DNA of 64,000 bases from Romanomermis culicivorax (GCA_963922205.1 CAWUHX010000118.1:682001-746000); one strand, 5' to 3'. Shown: positions 51,612-63,600, numbered from the stretch's first letter. Numbers and translations are program-made. The notes: generated by a model from the sequence alone, not told the origin.

Positions 51612-52289
51612 CATACATGTAACGGAGCTCCGAGGTCTGGGGGGGGGGGGGTTGGAGCACTTTTTTGGGGCCGGGGGGTCAGTAATTCCCAAAATTTTGG
51701 GGGGGGGGGGTCCCTGAAGGAAAAAAAATTAGATTTTTTTCATGAAAAATGTCCGAAAAACGGTTTAAAAAGTAGTAATTTTTGTCTAAAAAATGATAAA
51801 ATATGTACTTACGGCGCGAAGCGCCGAGAAAATTGACGTTTTTGACCATTTTTTGTTCAAAAATGGACATTTTTCAGTATTTTTTCGACCAAAAGTATGG
51901 GGGGTTCCTACGGCTACCATATGGCTAGCCATTGGATTGGAAAATCCTGGGGGGCGGTCGCCCAATGGCTAGCCATATGGTCGACGATTTCTGGGGGGGG
52001 GGTTCCCATAGCACTTCCCCCCCCCCAACATACCTGTAAGACCTCCGACCAGTTGGTGGGGGGGGGGGTTAATCCGAAATTTTGGGGGGGGGGGGTAGGA
52101 AAAAGTCGAAATTTTTCCCAAAAAAGGCCAAAAAACATACACTTTTTGACAAATTTTTTTAATTTTTTCCCAACTGGGGGGGGGGTTGGGGGGGGAAATG
52201 ATTTTGGGTATAGGGTTGGCCGAGTTGGGGGGGGGGTCCCCCCCCCCCAACCCCCCCAAGTACAGGTATGCCCCCCAATTACATGTATG
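51612..52289. mobile_element. MITE family A, copy 2, carrying a nested family B element
   Basis: It begins CATACATGTAA and ends TTACATGTATG, flanked by the 8-bp duplication GTAATAAA (51604-51611 and 52290-52297). Without the nested insert and its duplication it is about 428 bp and is the inverse of the copy at 49405-49890. No transposase is encoded, so it depended on an enzyme from elsewhere. Confidence 0.9.
52029..52270. mobile_element. MITE family B nested in family A
   Basis: This 242-bp element runs CATACCTGTAA to TACAGGTATG, flanked by CCCCCCAA on both sides (52021-52028 and 52271-52278). It has the same length as the copy at 50142-50383. The duplication lies in a C run, so it is slightly less certain than the others. 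Confidence 0.82.
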
Positions 52290-53044
52290 GTAATAAATCA
52301 TAATGAGTAGCCTAATTAAAGTTTTGAAGGTTTGAGTTTTTGAGGAAAATTTTGAGATTTGGACCTCCTAAAATGCACCAAAATGCATTCTTTCAATATG
52401 AAAACCCCAAATTTGTCTTCCACATTTGTGGAAAGATCTCAAAATTTTTTTCCACATTCCAGATTTTTTTTCCACACGTGCAAAGTGCAAACTGCAAATG
52501 TGGAAAACAAACAGTGCCCAGAACTCAAAAAATCGGGTTTCCAAAATCAGAGCAATGTTTTTTTCCGCGGGATTTCTCTCCGAATGAGAAAATCTCCCAA
52601 TTTTTTTCCGAAATTCGTTCCGCGAAAGAAGAACGCGATGTAAAGCAAAGTGAAATTGCGTTGGATACGCTTAGATAACAGTAAAACTTAACAAATGATC
52701 AATAACAAAACAACAATAACATCATGCTGTTTTTTTTCCGAAACTGACATAGAAGTGGAGCGTACAATAACTACAATATAAACCGTTCATCGTACTGTTT
52801 ACTCCTGTATATGACATCCTACACATGACATTTCCAACGGTAGAATTAGGATAAGGTTTTTGACTCTTTTTTTATTTTCTTAAATTTCTTTTTGCATTTA
52901 CTTTTATATGTATTTTTTTGTTTTTCTCTTGCAATTTTTGTTTCGTTCTACGTATTTTTGTTTTCTTTTTCATCTTTACTGCAAAAAATTTGTTCTTCAT
53001 TTTTCTATGTTTTTCCCGATTTCTGTAAAATTGATTGTTTTGAA

Positions 53045-53440
53045 CTTTTGTTCAAACTGCTGCTAAATTTAGCAAAGTTCAGAATGATGCGGGACAGACC
53101 TTTCAGGCAGCTGGACTCGCAAGCAGTCAAACTGGTGCTCAAGGAGCCACGGTTGGTGTAACCAACCAGGTCTGGGCTGGCCCCAGCACTGGCATTGGGC
53201 AAGCCTCCAGAACCATTCCCAAACAACAGCAACTTATACAGCATCGGCAGGGTGCTAGGGGAGCTCCTGGAGGATGGGGAAGGGGTGCCCAACCAGGCCA
53301 GTTTCATTTTAACAATCTGAACAGGTGTTGGGGATGCACTTATGGTAGCAGGCATCCCATCCATGCAAATTGTGAAAATGGCGAGAAGGCGTCATTACGT
53401 CGGCGTGACTGCCTTTATAAGGCAATATGTGATACGTGAT
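53045..53440 (+). other. Gln/Gly-rich open stretch, possible retroelement protein remnant
   Basis: The plus frame from about 53045 to the TGA near 53438 has no stop. It reads a Gln/Gly/Thr-rich segment (QTFQAAGLASSQTGAQGATV, then GARGAPGGWGRGAQPGQF) and ends in CWGCTYGSRHPIHANC, which loosely resembles a CCHC zinc knuckle. Base composition is much more GC-rich than the surroundings. There is no good ATG, and the 3' part overlaps an LTR-like repeat. I cannot assign a function; it may be a decayed gag- or pol-end fragment. Confidence 0.35.
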
Positions 53441-53558
53441 GATCATTCTTATAAATTTATGTGTATTGTGCCAGCTGCCCGACCGACATTTTTTGTTATT
53501 GTTCTGTTACGCCAATAAAGTGGGACGGCTGATCATTGTTTATTTATCGATTGATTAG
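53326..53558 (+). mobile_element. LTR-like repeat, copy 1
   Basis: It begins TGTTGGGGATGCACTTATGG and contains TTTATAAGG and CCAATAAAG, which could be the TATA box and poly-A signal of an LTR. It shares the start, the ATCCCA.C.ATGCAAA segment, the TTGTTCT.CTACGCC segment and the AATAAAG with 54889-55110. TGGCAATCGAGA follows at 53559, where a primer binding site would be. The right boundary is uncertain. Confidence 0.42.
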
Positions 53559-54888
53559 TGGCAATCGAGATTTATATTGATCCACATATATTTTTCTGCA
53601 GCAGCATCTCACATCCCCGACTTTTACGAGAAGTATTGGGTAAGGTTCTCTGGAATATTCTGGTAGTTTTTCAGGTGCAAGCTGTTGGATTCCAGTTGCT
53701 GTATAGCAACTGAAGGTTGTGTTAGATCTGCTGAAGAACTGTTGCACTGTATCAGCCTTTACCAATAGGAAGCTCATTTGAGTGACCTACGCTAGCTAGT
53801 TTGGTACAAGCCAATAGACTCTTTAGTCATATTGCTGACATCCTCAGATTTTAGCAGAAAGACTTCTAACATAACACAGGGGTAGAGCCATGGTTATGTT
53901 GGTGGCCGAGGTATATACTGAGGACAACACCCTCCTGGTGCATTCTGAGGTCGCGGAGGTCACCAACAAGGCCAGCAGCAAGGGGGCGGGCAAGAACAAT
54001 AATTTTAGCTGCAAAAATCTTGGTCTAAAATCATCCATTCTTGATTAAATTTCATTTATTCAAAAAACACAAAAATACAAAAACATAATAAAATCACAAA
54101 AATCCAAAAACATCACAATATACAAAAATACAAAAATAATATTTAAATTTTTGGTTGCGTTGTTGCCTCATAACCTCTTTTTTGGCCAAGCTCATTGCTT
54201 GACTCCACTTTTTGGTTTAAATTTATTTCACTTATTTTTTGCATTTATTATTATAGTTTCTCGTATTTCAATCTCATCTAATTTTTGCCTCCTATTCGGT
54301 GCCTTGTATATTTTATTCTTTTGTCATTTTTTGTGCCTCCTATTTTAATTTGCTCAATATTTTTCGCCCTACTAGTTGTGTAAATATTTGTTCATCACAT
54401 AGTATTTCATTTTTTTCATACAAAAAATTGATGGTGAAGTAAATGGGCAAAGAAGCGGATGGAAGTAGTGGATTACTGCAGGGATTGGGAAGCTACTACC
54501 AAAGACACTCTACATCACTCAATGGGACGAGACGATCAATTCTGGAGGAAGGTACCTAGGAGCCTCAAGGCATGCTGGCATAGCTAGGGAAAGTCAAGCC
54601 AGCCCAGAGTCTCGACCCCAGAGATGCTGGATCAATGATCGATCATGCCACAGCATCTCAGTGGACAGACCTGGGTAACCTTGTAAAAAGACTTGACGTT
54701 GAAGTTGTCATGACCCCTACACCCTTCAGGGTCAGGTCATGATGATTATTACCTGTACACCCTTCAGGGTTGGATCATAATCTTTTTATGAAGTTGGGGT
54801 CAAGTAGTAGGTCACACTGTAAAAGATAAAAGTTCTGCTCACAGTTTCCTTCTTCACCTCCTGTTGGTCAGTTTCAAGGCCCGAGGGA
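53559..54888. other. Possible internal remnant of an LTR element
   Basis: GC-balanced DNA with only short broken frames. A plus frame near 53890-54047 reads AMVMLVAEVYTEDNTLLVHS and on to a stop, without a recognisable domain. 54060-54430 is AT-rich. ACACCCTTCAGGGT occurs twice (near 54719 and 54765). No intact gene is seen. Confidence 0.35.
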
Positions 54889-55110
54889 TGTTGGGGATGT
54901 ACTTACGGTAGTAGTAATCCCACATCTATGCAAAATTGGTGAATCTACAAAGTCAGGATTCAACCAAAAGATGAATGTTTATCATTCCCCTATTTTTTGG
55001 TGTGTTGTTTGTGAGTCGCGTCGGTCTTTTATAATTGTTCTTCTACGCCCAATAAAGGAGAGCATCCACAGCCAGACACGTATTTACATAATAATATTAT
55101 ATTATTATTA
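54889..55110 (+). mobile_element. LTR-like repeat, copy 2
   Basis: It begins TGTTGGGGATGTACTTACGG directly after the purine-rich AAGGCCCGAGGGA, in the place of a polypurine tract. It includes TTTTATAATTG and CCCAATAAAG. It is diverged from copy 1. The two could be the ends of one decayed element or two solo repeats. Confidence 0.42.
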
Positions 55111-55172
55111 TTCATTATTTCATTATTATTATTTTATTTACTCACGCAGTGAGTGGAAGCAGGAGCTGCCTT

Positions 55173-55197
55173 AGTACTCTGCGTTGATACCACTGCT
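55173..55197 (-). other. Library adapter at the left side of the gap
   Basis: Reads as the reverse complement of the SMART/ISPCR-type amplification primer (AAGCAGTGGTATCAACGCAG plus AGTACT). It is synthetic, not genomic, and marks an untrimmed contig end. Confidence 0.95.
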
Positions 55198-55297
55198 NNN
55201 NNNNNNNNNNNNNNNNNNNNNNNNNNNNNNNNNNNNNNNNNNNNNNNNNNNNNNNNNNNNNNNNNNNNNNNNNNNNNNNNNNNNNNNNNNNNNNNNN
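55198..55297. other. Assembly gap, 100 N
   Basis: Exactly 100 N, a placeholder of unknown true size. The order and orientation of the two flanking contigs rest only on scaffolding. Confidence 0.99.
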
Positions 55298-55323
55298 AAG
55301 CAGTGGTATCAACGCAGAGTACT
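55298..55323 (+). other. Library adapter at the right side of the gap
   Basis: AAGCAGTGGTATCAACGCAG followed by AGTACT, the same primer in the opposite orientation to the left side. The right contig therefore begins with synthetic sequence. Confidence 0.95.
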
Positions 55324-56718
55324 AACAAGAGGAATATACGCTCAAAAAAAAGGAAATAAAAAAATGAGAACAAAAATATAGAAGAAAACAAGAATAGATT
55401 AAGAGAAACAAAAGAAAAAACACAGAAAAAATAAAAACAAAAGAAATACAAATACTGGATCAAAAGACAAAATAAAAAAAATAGAACAAAAATAGAAAAA
55501 CAAATCAGTAAAAAACAAGATAAAACAAAAAAGCAATAAAACAACAAAAAGATACATAAACAAATATAAAATAAAAAGAATAAAACAGGCATAAAGAAGA
55601 AAAGACAACAAAAAAACAAGGAAGAAAAGGTACGAAAAAAACAAAAACAACAGGAAACACAAAAAGAAAAGTACAAAAAAGAAAGTAAAATACGAAAACA
55701 AAACAAGAAGGCGGGACAGGAAACAGAAATAGAAGAAAGAAAACAAAAAAACAGAAGAGAAAAACACGCAGAATAAACGACAAAAAACAAAATAGAATAA
55801 ATACAAGAAAATAAAAACATTAGAAAAGAAAAATAAAATACAGCAAAAAAACAAGAAAGCATAAAAACATATAAATACAAGAGAACGAAATAGTACGAAA
55901 AAAAGAAAAAGATTCTAAAAAGAAAACAAAGATACAAAAAGAAAACAAACAAAAGAGAAAAAAACAGAAACACGAAGGCATAAAACAGAAAACAAAAAAA
56001 AAGTAAAAAAAAGAGAAACAAAAAAACACAGACATGAGAAAGAAAGAAAGAGAACAAAAGAAGAAAACGGAAAAACAGAAGAAAAAGGAAAATACGAAAG
56101 GGAAACTAAAAAAATAGAAAAATAGGATAAAATAAACAAAAATAAAAAATATATATATATAGAACAAAACAATGAACACAGAAGAAAGACAAAAAAAAAC
56201 AAAACAATAAAACACAAAACAAACACGCACAAGAGAGCATGAAAAGGAAAATACAGTAAAAAAGAAAAAACGAGAAAGCAAAGACACATAAATAAATACA
56301 AGGAAGGACAAACACATAACAAAATATACGAAAAAGAAAAAATATATAAACAGAGAAAAAAATACAAATTAAAAATACAGAACAGAAAAAACAGTAACAA
56401 AAAAACCAATGTTTTTATTTTTCATATATATTTTTTTTCTATTTTTTTTCAAATTTTTATAGATTTTTTTTGCTTTTTTCCTACATTATTTTTAATTTTC
56501 TACTTTTTTTATGCATTATGCTTTACTTTCTGTTTAATTTTGACTAAAATTCTCACTTATTTCTTTATATTTTGTACTAAAAATATAGCAAAAAAATAAA
56601 ATTGAAGGAATTTTTAGATTTTTTCTTCAAATTTTTCAATTTTCGAAATTTAAAAATTTAAATTTTTTATATATTAAAATTTTTTTTCTCTAAATTTTAC
56701 TTCTAATTCTCCATTTAC
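55324..56718 (-). repeat. A-rich then T-rich low-complexity sequence after the UBR tail exon
   Basis: 55324-56400 is A with scattered G/C (no clear period), and 56405-56718 is T-rich. This should be the intron after the exon at 56719-56825. The final coding exon of a UBR protein is not found in it, so that exon is lost in or beyond the gap. Confidence 0.7.
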
Positions 56719-56825
56719 CCCTTGAAAAACCGACGTCCAATTCGCCGTATTCGTCGACGTAGGGCGCCGGCCGATAAGAGCCGCGCGTTTGGTCGTACGT
56801 CAACATTAAACGACAATCGCGAATT
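56719..56825 (-). CDS. UBR C-terminal domain exon (second fragment, exon B)
   Basis: It encodes IRDCRLMLTYDQTRGSYRPA and then PYVDEYGELDVGFSR. This matches the R.REC...FL...TKG....PYLDDYGE.D.GL.RG block near the C-terminus of UBR1/UBR2. The acceptor is TTCTAG and the donor G|GTAAAT (phase 1). It needs one more exon for the last 40 or so residues. Confidence 0.9.
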
Positions 56826-56839
56826 CTAGAAGAAAATTC

Positions 56840-59800
56840 GAATTTTAAGCAAAACAAAAAATTCAAGGAAAACAAAAAAAAAAACTAGAACAAAAAAAAA
56901 CAAAAAAAGTAAACAACAAAAATAGATTAAAATACATTTCACAAAATTTTAAAACAAAAAAATAAACGGAAAAAAGTAAAACAAAAAAGTTAAATAAAAA
57001 AAAATTGAGATGAAAAAACTTTTTTTTTGAAAAAAAAAATTAAATTTGAAATAATAGAAAAATTTCAGCCAGGGGGAAAAACCAATTCGGCAGCAAAAAT
57101 GGGCGAAAATTCGAATTTTGGGCAAAAGAATGAAAATTTTTAATGAAGATTCCAAAAAATATTCAATTTCAAAAAAATCTGGAGAAAAAAATTTTACAAT
57201 AAAAATTGGCGAAACTCGAATTTTTAGCAAAAAAAAAATTTACGATTTTGTAAAAAAAAATCATTTTTTTCAAATCTCAAAAAAATTTGATTTTGGAAAA
57301 ATTGAATTTTGCGAGAAAAAAATGAAGTTCTATAGAGTAGCGAAATTTCGAATTTTGATCAGAAAAAAAGGAAATTCTCCGATTCTGAACAAGAATCCAT
57401 TCTTTTCGAAAAATTGGATTTACAAAGGGGAAGTTTTGCAGGAAAAAACAACTTTTACACCAAAAATGGCGAAAATTCGAATTTTGAGTAAAAAAATAAA
57501 AAACTTTAAAATTCTGTGAGAAATTCATTTTTTAATGCTGCGACAAAAAACAAAATTTTACGAAAAAAATTGCCAAAATTTGAATTTTGGGCGAGAAAGT
57601 TTAAAATTTTGTAAAAAAATCGAATTTTTGATATTCGAAACATATTTTTTTCTTAAAAATTTTTAACACTGATATTTTAATTTCGAAATTTTAAATTTTA
57701 AAAGCTTCGAATTTTGACTTGAAAAAAACGGAAAAAAGGACAATATCACTTTGTCACAAATTTTGAGGAAAAAATTTTGATAAAAAAACAAAAATAATAG
57801 AAAATTCGCAAAAAAAATTTTGAGCTGAAAAAAGAGGAAAATATGAATTTTGACAGAAAAAAGTAAAAAAAAACGCAAAAATAAAGCAAAATATCACTTT
57901 TTCACAAATATAGAGGCAAAAATTAAAATAGAAAAAACAAGAATTAATTGAAAAATCGTATTCCCGACAGAAAAAAAAGATTTCGAAACCTAAAAATCGA
58001 GGAAAAAATTGAATTCTGATAGAAAAAAGTCAAAAAATTGGGCAAAAATAAAGAAAAATATTACATTTTTTTTCACAAATTTTGAGGCCCAAATTTCGAT
58101 AAAAAACAAAAATGAATAGAAAAATCGCATTTTCGATAGGGACAAAAACAAATTTTGCAGCTAAATTTCGAGGAAAAATTGAATTTTGGCAGAAAAAGTT
58201 AAAAAATAGCGCAAAAATAAAGGAAAAAGTCACTTTTTCACAATTTTTGGGTAAAATTTCGATAAAAGAAACAAAAATTTATTGTAAAAATCGGATTTTC
58301 GACAAAAAAATACACAAATTTTGAAGCTCAAAATCGACGAAAATTCGAATTTTGATAGAAAAAAGTTCAAAAAATGCGCAAAAAAATAAAGAAAATGTCA
58401 CTTTTTCACAAATTTTAAGGAAAAAATTTCGATAAAAAACAAAATTTATAAAAATTGGAATTTCGACGAAAAAATACACAAATTTTGAAGCTCAAAATCG
58501 ACGAAAATTCGAATTTTTATAAAAAAAAGTGAAAAAATGGCGCAAAAAAAGGAAAAGATCACTTTTTCCACAAATTTTGAGGCAAAAATTTGGATAAAAA
58601 AACAAAAATAAATTGAAAAATCGCATTTTCGAGGGGAAAAAAAACAATTTTGCAGCTGAATATCGAGGAAAAATTGAATTTTGGTAGAAAAAATCAAAAA
58701 ATGGCGCAAAATTAAAAGGAAAAATGTCACTTTTTCACGAGTTTTAAGGGACAAAATTTCGATAAAAAAACAAAAATTTATTGAAAATTGCAATTTTCGG
58801 CAAAAAATACACAAATTTTGAAGCTCAAAATCGACGAAAATTCGAATTTTTATAAAAAAAAGTGAAAAAAATGGCGCAAAAAAAGGAAAAGATCACTTTT
58901 TCCACAAATTTTGAGGCAAAAATTTGGATAAAAAAACAAAAATGAATTGAAAATCGCATTTTCGAGAGGGACAAAAACAAATTTTGCAGCTAAATATCGA
59001 GGAAAAGCTGACTTTTGATAGAAAAAATCAAAAATGGCGGCAAAATTAAAAGGAAAAATGTCACTTTTTCACGAGTTTTAAGGAAAAATTTCGATAAAAA
59101 ACAAAATTTTATAAAAATTGGAATTTTCGACGAAAAAATACACAAATTTGAAGCTCAAAATCGACGAAAATTCGAATTTTTATAAAAAAAAGTGAAAAAA
59201 AGGGCGGCAAAAAAGGAAAAGATCACTTTTTCACAAATTTTGAGGCAAAAATTTGGATAAAAAAACAAAAATAAATTGAAAAATCGCATTTTCGAGGGGA
59301 AAAAAACAATTTTGCAGCTGAATATCGAGGAAAAATTGAATTTTGGTAGAAAAAATCAAAAATGGCGCAAAATTAAAAGGAAAAATGTCACTTTTTCACG
59401 AGTTTTAAGGGAAAAATTTCGATTAAAAAACAAAAATTTATTGAAAATTGCAATTATCGGCAAAAAAATACACAAATTTTGAAGCTCAAAATCGACGAAA
59501 ATTCGAATTTTTAAACAAAAAGTGAAAAAATGGGTTAAAAAATGAAAATATAACTTTTTTCACAAATTTTAAGGTCCAAATTTCGATAAAAAACAAAAAT
59601 GAATAGAAAAAATCGCATTTTAGAGAGGGAAAAAACAATTTCGCAGCTGAATATCGAAGAAAAAATTGAATTTTGGTAGAAAAAAGTAAAAAAAAAACGC
59701 AAAAATAAAGCAAAATATCACTTTTTCACAAATTTTGAGGCAAAAACTAAAATAGAAAGAACGAGAAATAATTGAAAAATCGTATTCACGACAAAAAAGA

Positions 59801-60440
59801 AAGAATTTCGAAACCTAAAAATCGAGGAAAAATTGAATTCTGATAGAAAAAAGTCACAAAATTGGGCAAAAATAGAGGAAAATATCACATTTTTCCCAAA
59901 TTTTGAGGCCCAATTTCGATAAAAAACAAAAATGAATAGAAAAATCGCATTTTCGAGAAAGAAAAAAACAATTTTGCAGCTGAATATCGAGGAAAAAACT
60001 GAATTTTAGTGGAAAAAAAGTCAAAAATGGCGGCAAAAATAAGAAAAATGTCACTATTTCACAAATTTTTGAGGGGAAAAATTTCGATGAAAAACAAAAA
60101 TTATTGAAAATTGAATTTTCGACAAAAAAATACACAAATTTTGAAGCCCCAAATCGACAAAATTCGAATTTATTATAGAAAAAAGTGGAAAAATGGCGCA
60201 AAAAAAGGAAAATATCACTTTTTTCACATTTTTGAGACAAAAAATTCCATAATAAACCAAAATTGATGAAAAAATCGAATTTTCGAGAGGAAAAAAAACA
60301 AATTTTGCAGCTAAAAATCGAGGGGAAAAATTGAATTTTGATAGAAAAAAGTCCAATTTTTGAGCAAAAATTTTTTTTTTAAATTTTACACTTTTTATAA
60401 TTTCACAAAAAAATTTTTTGTAATTTTTCTAAAATAATTT
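56840..60440 (-). repeat. UBR tail intron: about 330-bp dimeric satellite
   Basis: Two alternating half-units of about 165 bp. One has ATCGCATTTTCGAG.GGGAAA and TTTTGCAGCTGAATATCGAG; the other has ATACACAAATTTTGAAGCTC and AAAATCGACGAAAATTCGAA. Both are joined by CACTTTTTCACAAATTTTGA. Copies of the first lie near 58622, 58961, 59286, 59610 and 59948. No exon lies inside. Confidence 0.85.
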
Positions 60441-60484
60441 ACAGAAATTCAAATTTTTTTTTCAAATCTACACGAAAAACTAAC

Positions 60485-60658
60485 CTCAAAAGACGCCTTT
60501 ACCGAAGGTACAACATCGGGCGTGGTTGGTGCAGGCGCCAATTTGATCCCCGGTCGATTCCAAGGTCACTGGCAACAATAGGCCTGGGAGCAAAGGATGC
60601 AGCCGCAGGCCAGGCAACGGCCGGATGCCTTGAATCGTCGGTGACCAACGAAGGGCAC
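60485..60658 (-). pseudogene. UBR C-terminal zinc-binding exon with two frame breaks (exon A)
   Basis: One frame reads GRCLACGCILCSQAYCCQ, matching LCLVCG.LLCSQSYCCQ of UBR1. It then hits a TGA at 60568-60566. The next frame continues TLESTGDQIGACTNHARCC to GKGVF, matching ELEGEDVGACTAH..SC..G.GIF. A second TGA (60488-60486) falls where LR is expected before the donor; one more T in the T run (60488-60491) would fix it. Either one base is lost at each place (read or consensus error) or the copy is broken. The exon is more GC-rich than exons of the other gene. Confidence 0.85.
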
Positions 60659-63600
60659 CTAGAAAATATGATTTACAAAAAAAAGCAGAAAAAAACAACA
60701 AAAAAAAAGAAAATTACATAAAAGAAAAAAAGTATGTAAAAACACAAAGAAATAAACAGGGAAAAGAGGAAAAAAACAAAAAAGGATTTGAATAATATAA
60801 AGTTATGAAGAGAAAAAATTCAAAAAAACAAGGAAAAGAAAATTAAAAAAAAAGAAAGACAAATAAAAAAATAGCGAATACACAAACAAAATAAATACAG
60901 AAAATAAAATAAATATAGAAAAAACGAAGACGAAGTTTATGAAAAAAGAAAAGAAGAAGGCAAAAATATTAAAAAATAGTGAGAAACTGAAAAATTCGAC
61001 AGAGGAAAAAAATTCTAAAAAAAGAACAATGAAAGAAAGAAGAAAAAAAGCACGAGAAAGAAAAAACATTAGAAAATTATTAGAAACAAAAAATAAGAAG
61101 AAAAAAAAAGAAAAACGAAAGATATACACAACCCAAAAATATGAAAAGGAAACGAAAAAGCAAACAAAAATAAAAAAAACGAAGAGAAAATTATCAGATA
61201 AAAAAAATCAAAAAAAGAAAACATGTAAAAGAAACGAAAATTATGACGAAAAATGAACAACAAAAAAACAGAAGTACAAAATAGGAGGAAAACAAAAAAA
61301 TACGAAAAAGAATAGGAAACCATAAGGAATAAAACAAAACTACAGAAAGGAAACAAAAAAACTAATCAGAAAAGATAAAAAGAAAAAAGAGACAAAATTA
61401 AAAATAGAGAAAATGAAAAAAAAATCAAATATACAATAAAGAAAAGCCGAAATTAAAAAACTAAAATAAAAACGAAAAATTAAAAGATAGAAAAATTAAA
61501 AACTAATTAAACAGAAAAAAACAAATACAAAAAAACCAAAAACGAGGAAAACACAAAAGACAAATGAAAAAAACAAAAAAAAGAAATAATAATAAAAATA
61601 TATAGAACAAAAAGCGGAGAAAAAATTATATACACAAAACCACGATATACAGAGAAAGCAAAGAAGAAACAAAAAAGATAGAAGAAAAAATAAAAAAAAA
61701 TAAAGTAGAAAAACTGCATAGTACACAAAACAGAACAGAAATACAAGGAGGAGAAGAAAAAAGAAAAAAAACAAACAAAATAGAAAAAAAATATAAATTC
61801 AAAAAAACGACAAAATAAAAAAACAAAACAAATACTGGGAAAAAAATACAACACGAGGAAAAGGTGTAAATTATAAAAATACAAAAAACACAAAACTTAA
61901 AAGAGGAAAAGAAGAAAAATGAAAAAGAATCAACAAAAAATTAAAAGTTAAGGAAAAAAAATAGAAACGGAAGAAAAGAAATAGAAAAAAATACAGATAA
62001 AAAAACAACACAAAGAGAAAAAAAGAGAAATGCAATAAATCAAAAGAAAAACATAAATAAAACTTGAAAGGTACAAAAAATTGGAGAAAGAAAAAAGAAA
62101 GAGAAGAAAAAACAATAAAGCTAAACAAAAATTCAAATAAAATATGGAAAATATAAAAAAAAGACAAATACAGAAAAGGATAAAACAGAAGAAAAGACAA
62201 GTACACTATACCAAAACAAAAATTACAAGTGAAACATGGCACAAACAAAAAAAAGAAACAAGAAGGAGAGAAAAAACAATAAAAACACAAAAAAATAATA
62301 ACTAATAAAAACATAGAACATGCGGGACGAGAAAAATACGAAGAAGAAAAAAGAAGTAGAAGAAAAATACAATAAAAAACCAAAAATACAAATAAAACAT
62401 GCAAAATACAAAAAAATACATGCAAGATACAAAAAATACAAAAAAAAGAAAAAAAGAAAAGAAAAATACGATAAAACAAAATAAAATACAACAAAATAAA
62501 ATACAACAAAAACATGAGAGATACAAAAAAATATTAAAAATCCAAAAAAAAGAAAAAAAAAATACAACAACCCAAAACAAAATACAAATAAAAAATGAAA
62601 GATACAGAAAAATACAAAAAAGGAAGAAACAAAAAAAATTAAAAATACAAAAAAAAGAAAAAAGAAAAGAAAAATACAATAAAAAAACCAAAAATACAAA
62701 TAAAACATGAAGCTACAAAAAAAATATACAAAAGAGACGAAAAAACAATAAACCGAAACAAAATACAAATAAAACATGCAAAATACAAAAAAAAAACACA
62801 GAACAGAAAAGGACAGGAAAGAAAAAAAACAATAAACCAGACAAAAAAAAACATTAAGATAGAAAAAAAAGAGAAAAATAGAAAAAAACAATATACAAAA
62901 ACAAAACACAAGTAATGCATGTGAGAAAGATAGAAAAAAGAGACAAATACAAAAAGAAAAGACAGAACAGAAGGAAAGAAAAAAACAATAAATCAAAATA
63001 AAAAAAGACATTGAAGATAAAAAAATACAAAAAAACAATGCGCAAAAAAAACACGAGTAATGCATGTAAGAAAGATAAAAAAAAGAAAAGACAAAAGGAA
63101 GAAAAATACAATAAACCAAAACAAAAAAAATGAAGGTACAAAAAAAGAAAAATACAAAAAAGAAAGAATAACCATCAAAATACGATAAACCAAAACAAAA
63201 AATACAATTAAAACATGTAAGATACAAAAACCAAATTTACAAAAGGAAAGAAAAAAACCAAAACAAAAATACAAATAAGCATGCAAAATACAAAAAAATA
63301 CAAAAATGAAAGAATGAAAGAAAAGAAAAATACGATAAAACAAAATAAAATACAACAAAAACATGGGAGATACAAAAAAAATAGAAATACAAAAAAAGAA
63401 AAGAAAAATACAACAACGCAAAACAAAATACAAATAAAAAATGAAAAATACAGAAAAATACAAAAAAGGAAGAAACAAAAGAAAAGGAAAATACAAATAA
63501 AACATAGAAAAAAACAAAAATACGAAAAAACAATAAATCAAGTCAAAAATACAAATAAAACACGGAAGATACAAAAAAAGAGACAAACACAAAAAAGAAA

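Larger units (their letters stand above)
51540..52640. repeat. Interspersed repeat C, copy 2 (split by a transposon)
   Basis: The left part ends at GTAATAAA (51611) and the right part resumes with GTAATAAATCATAATGAG (52290). Removing the element and one GTAATAAA restores a sequence collinear with copy 1 at 50384-50810. Confidence 0.75.

Noticed and set aside
53005..53364. Minus-strand ORF of 119 codons (Ser/Pro-rich)
   Set aside because: No family resemblance, and it ends in the T-rich flank. The opposite strand gives a more plausible, though still weak, Gln/Gly-rich frame.
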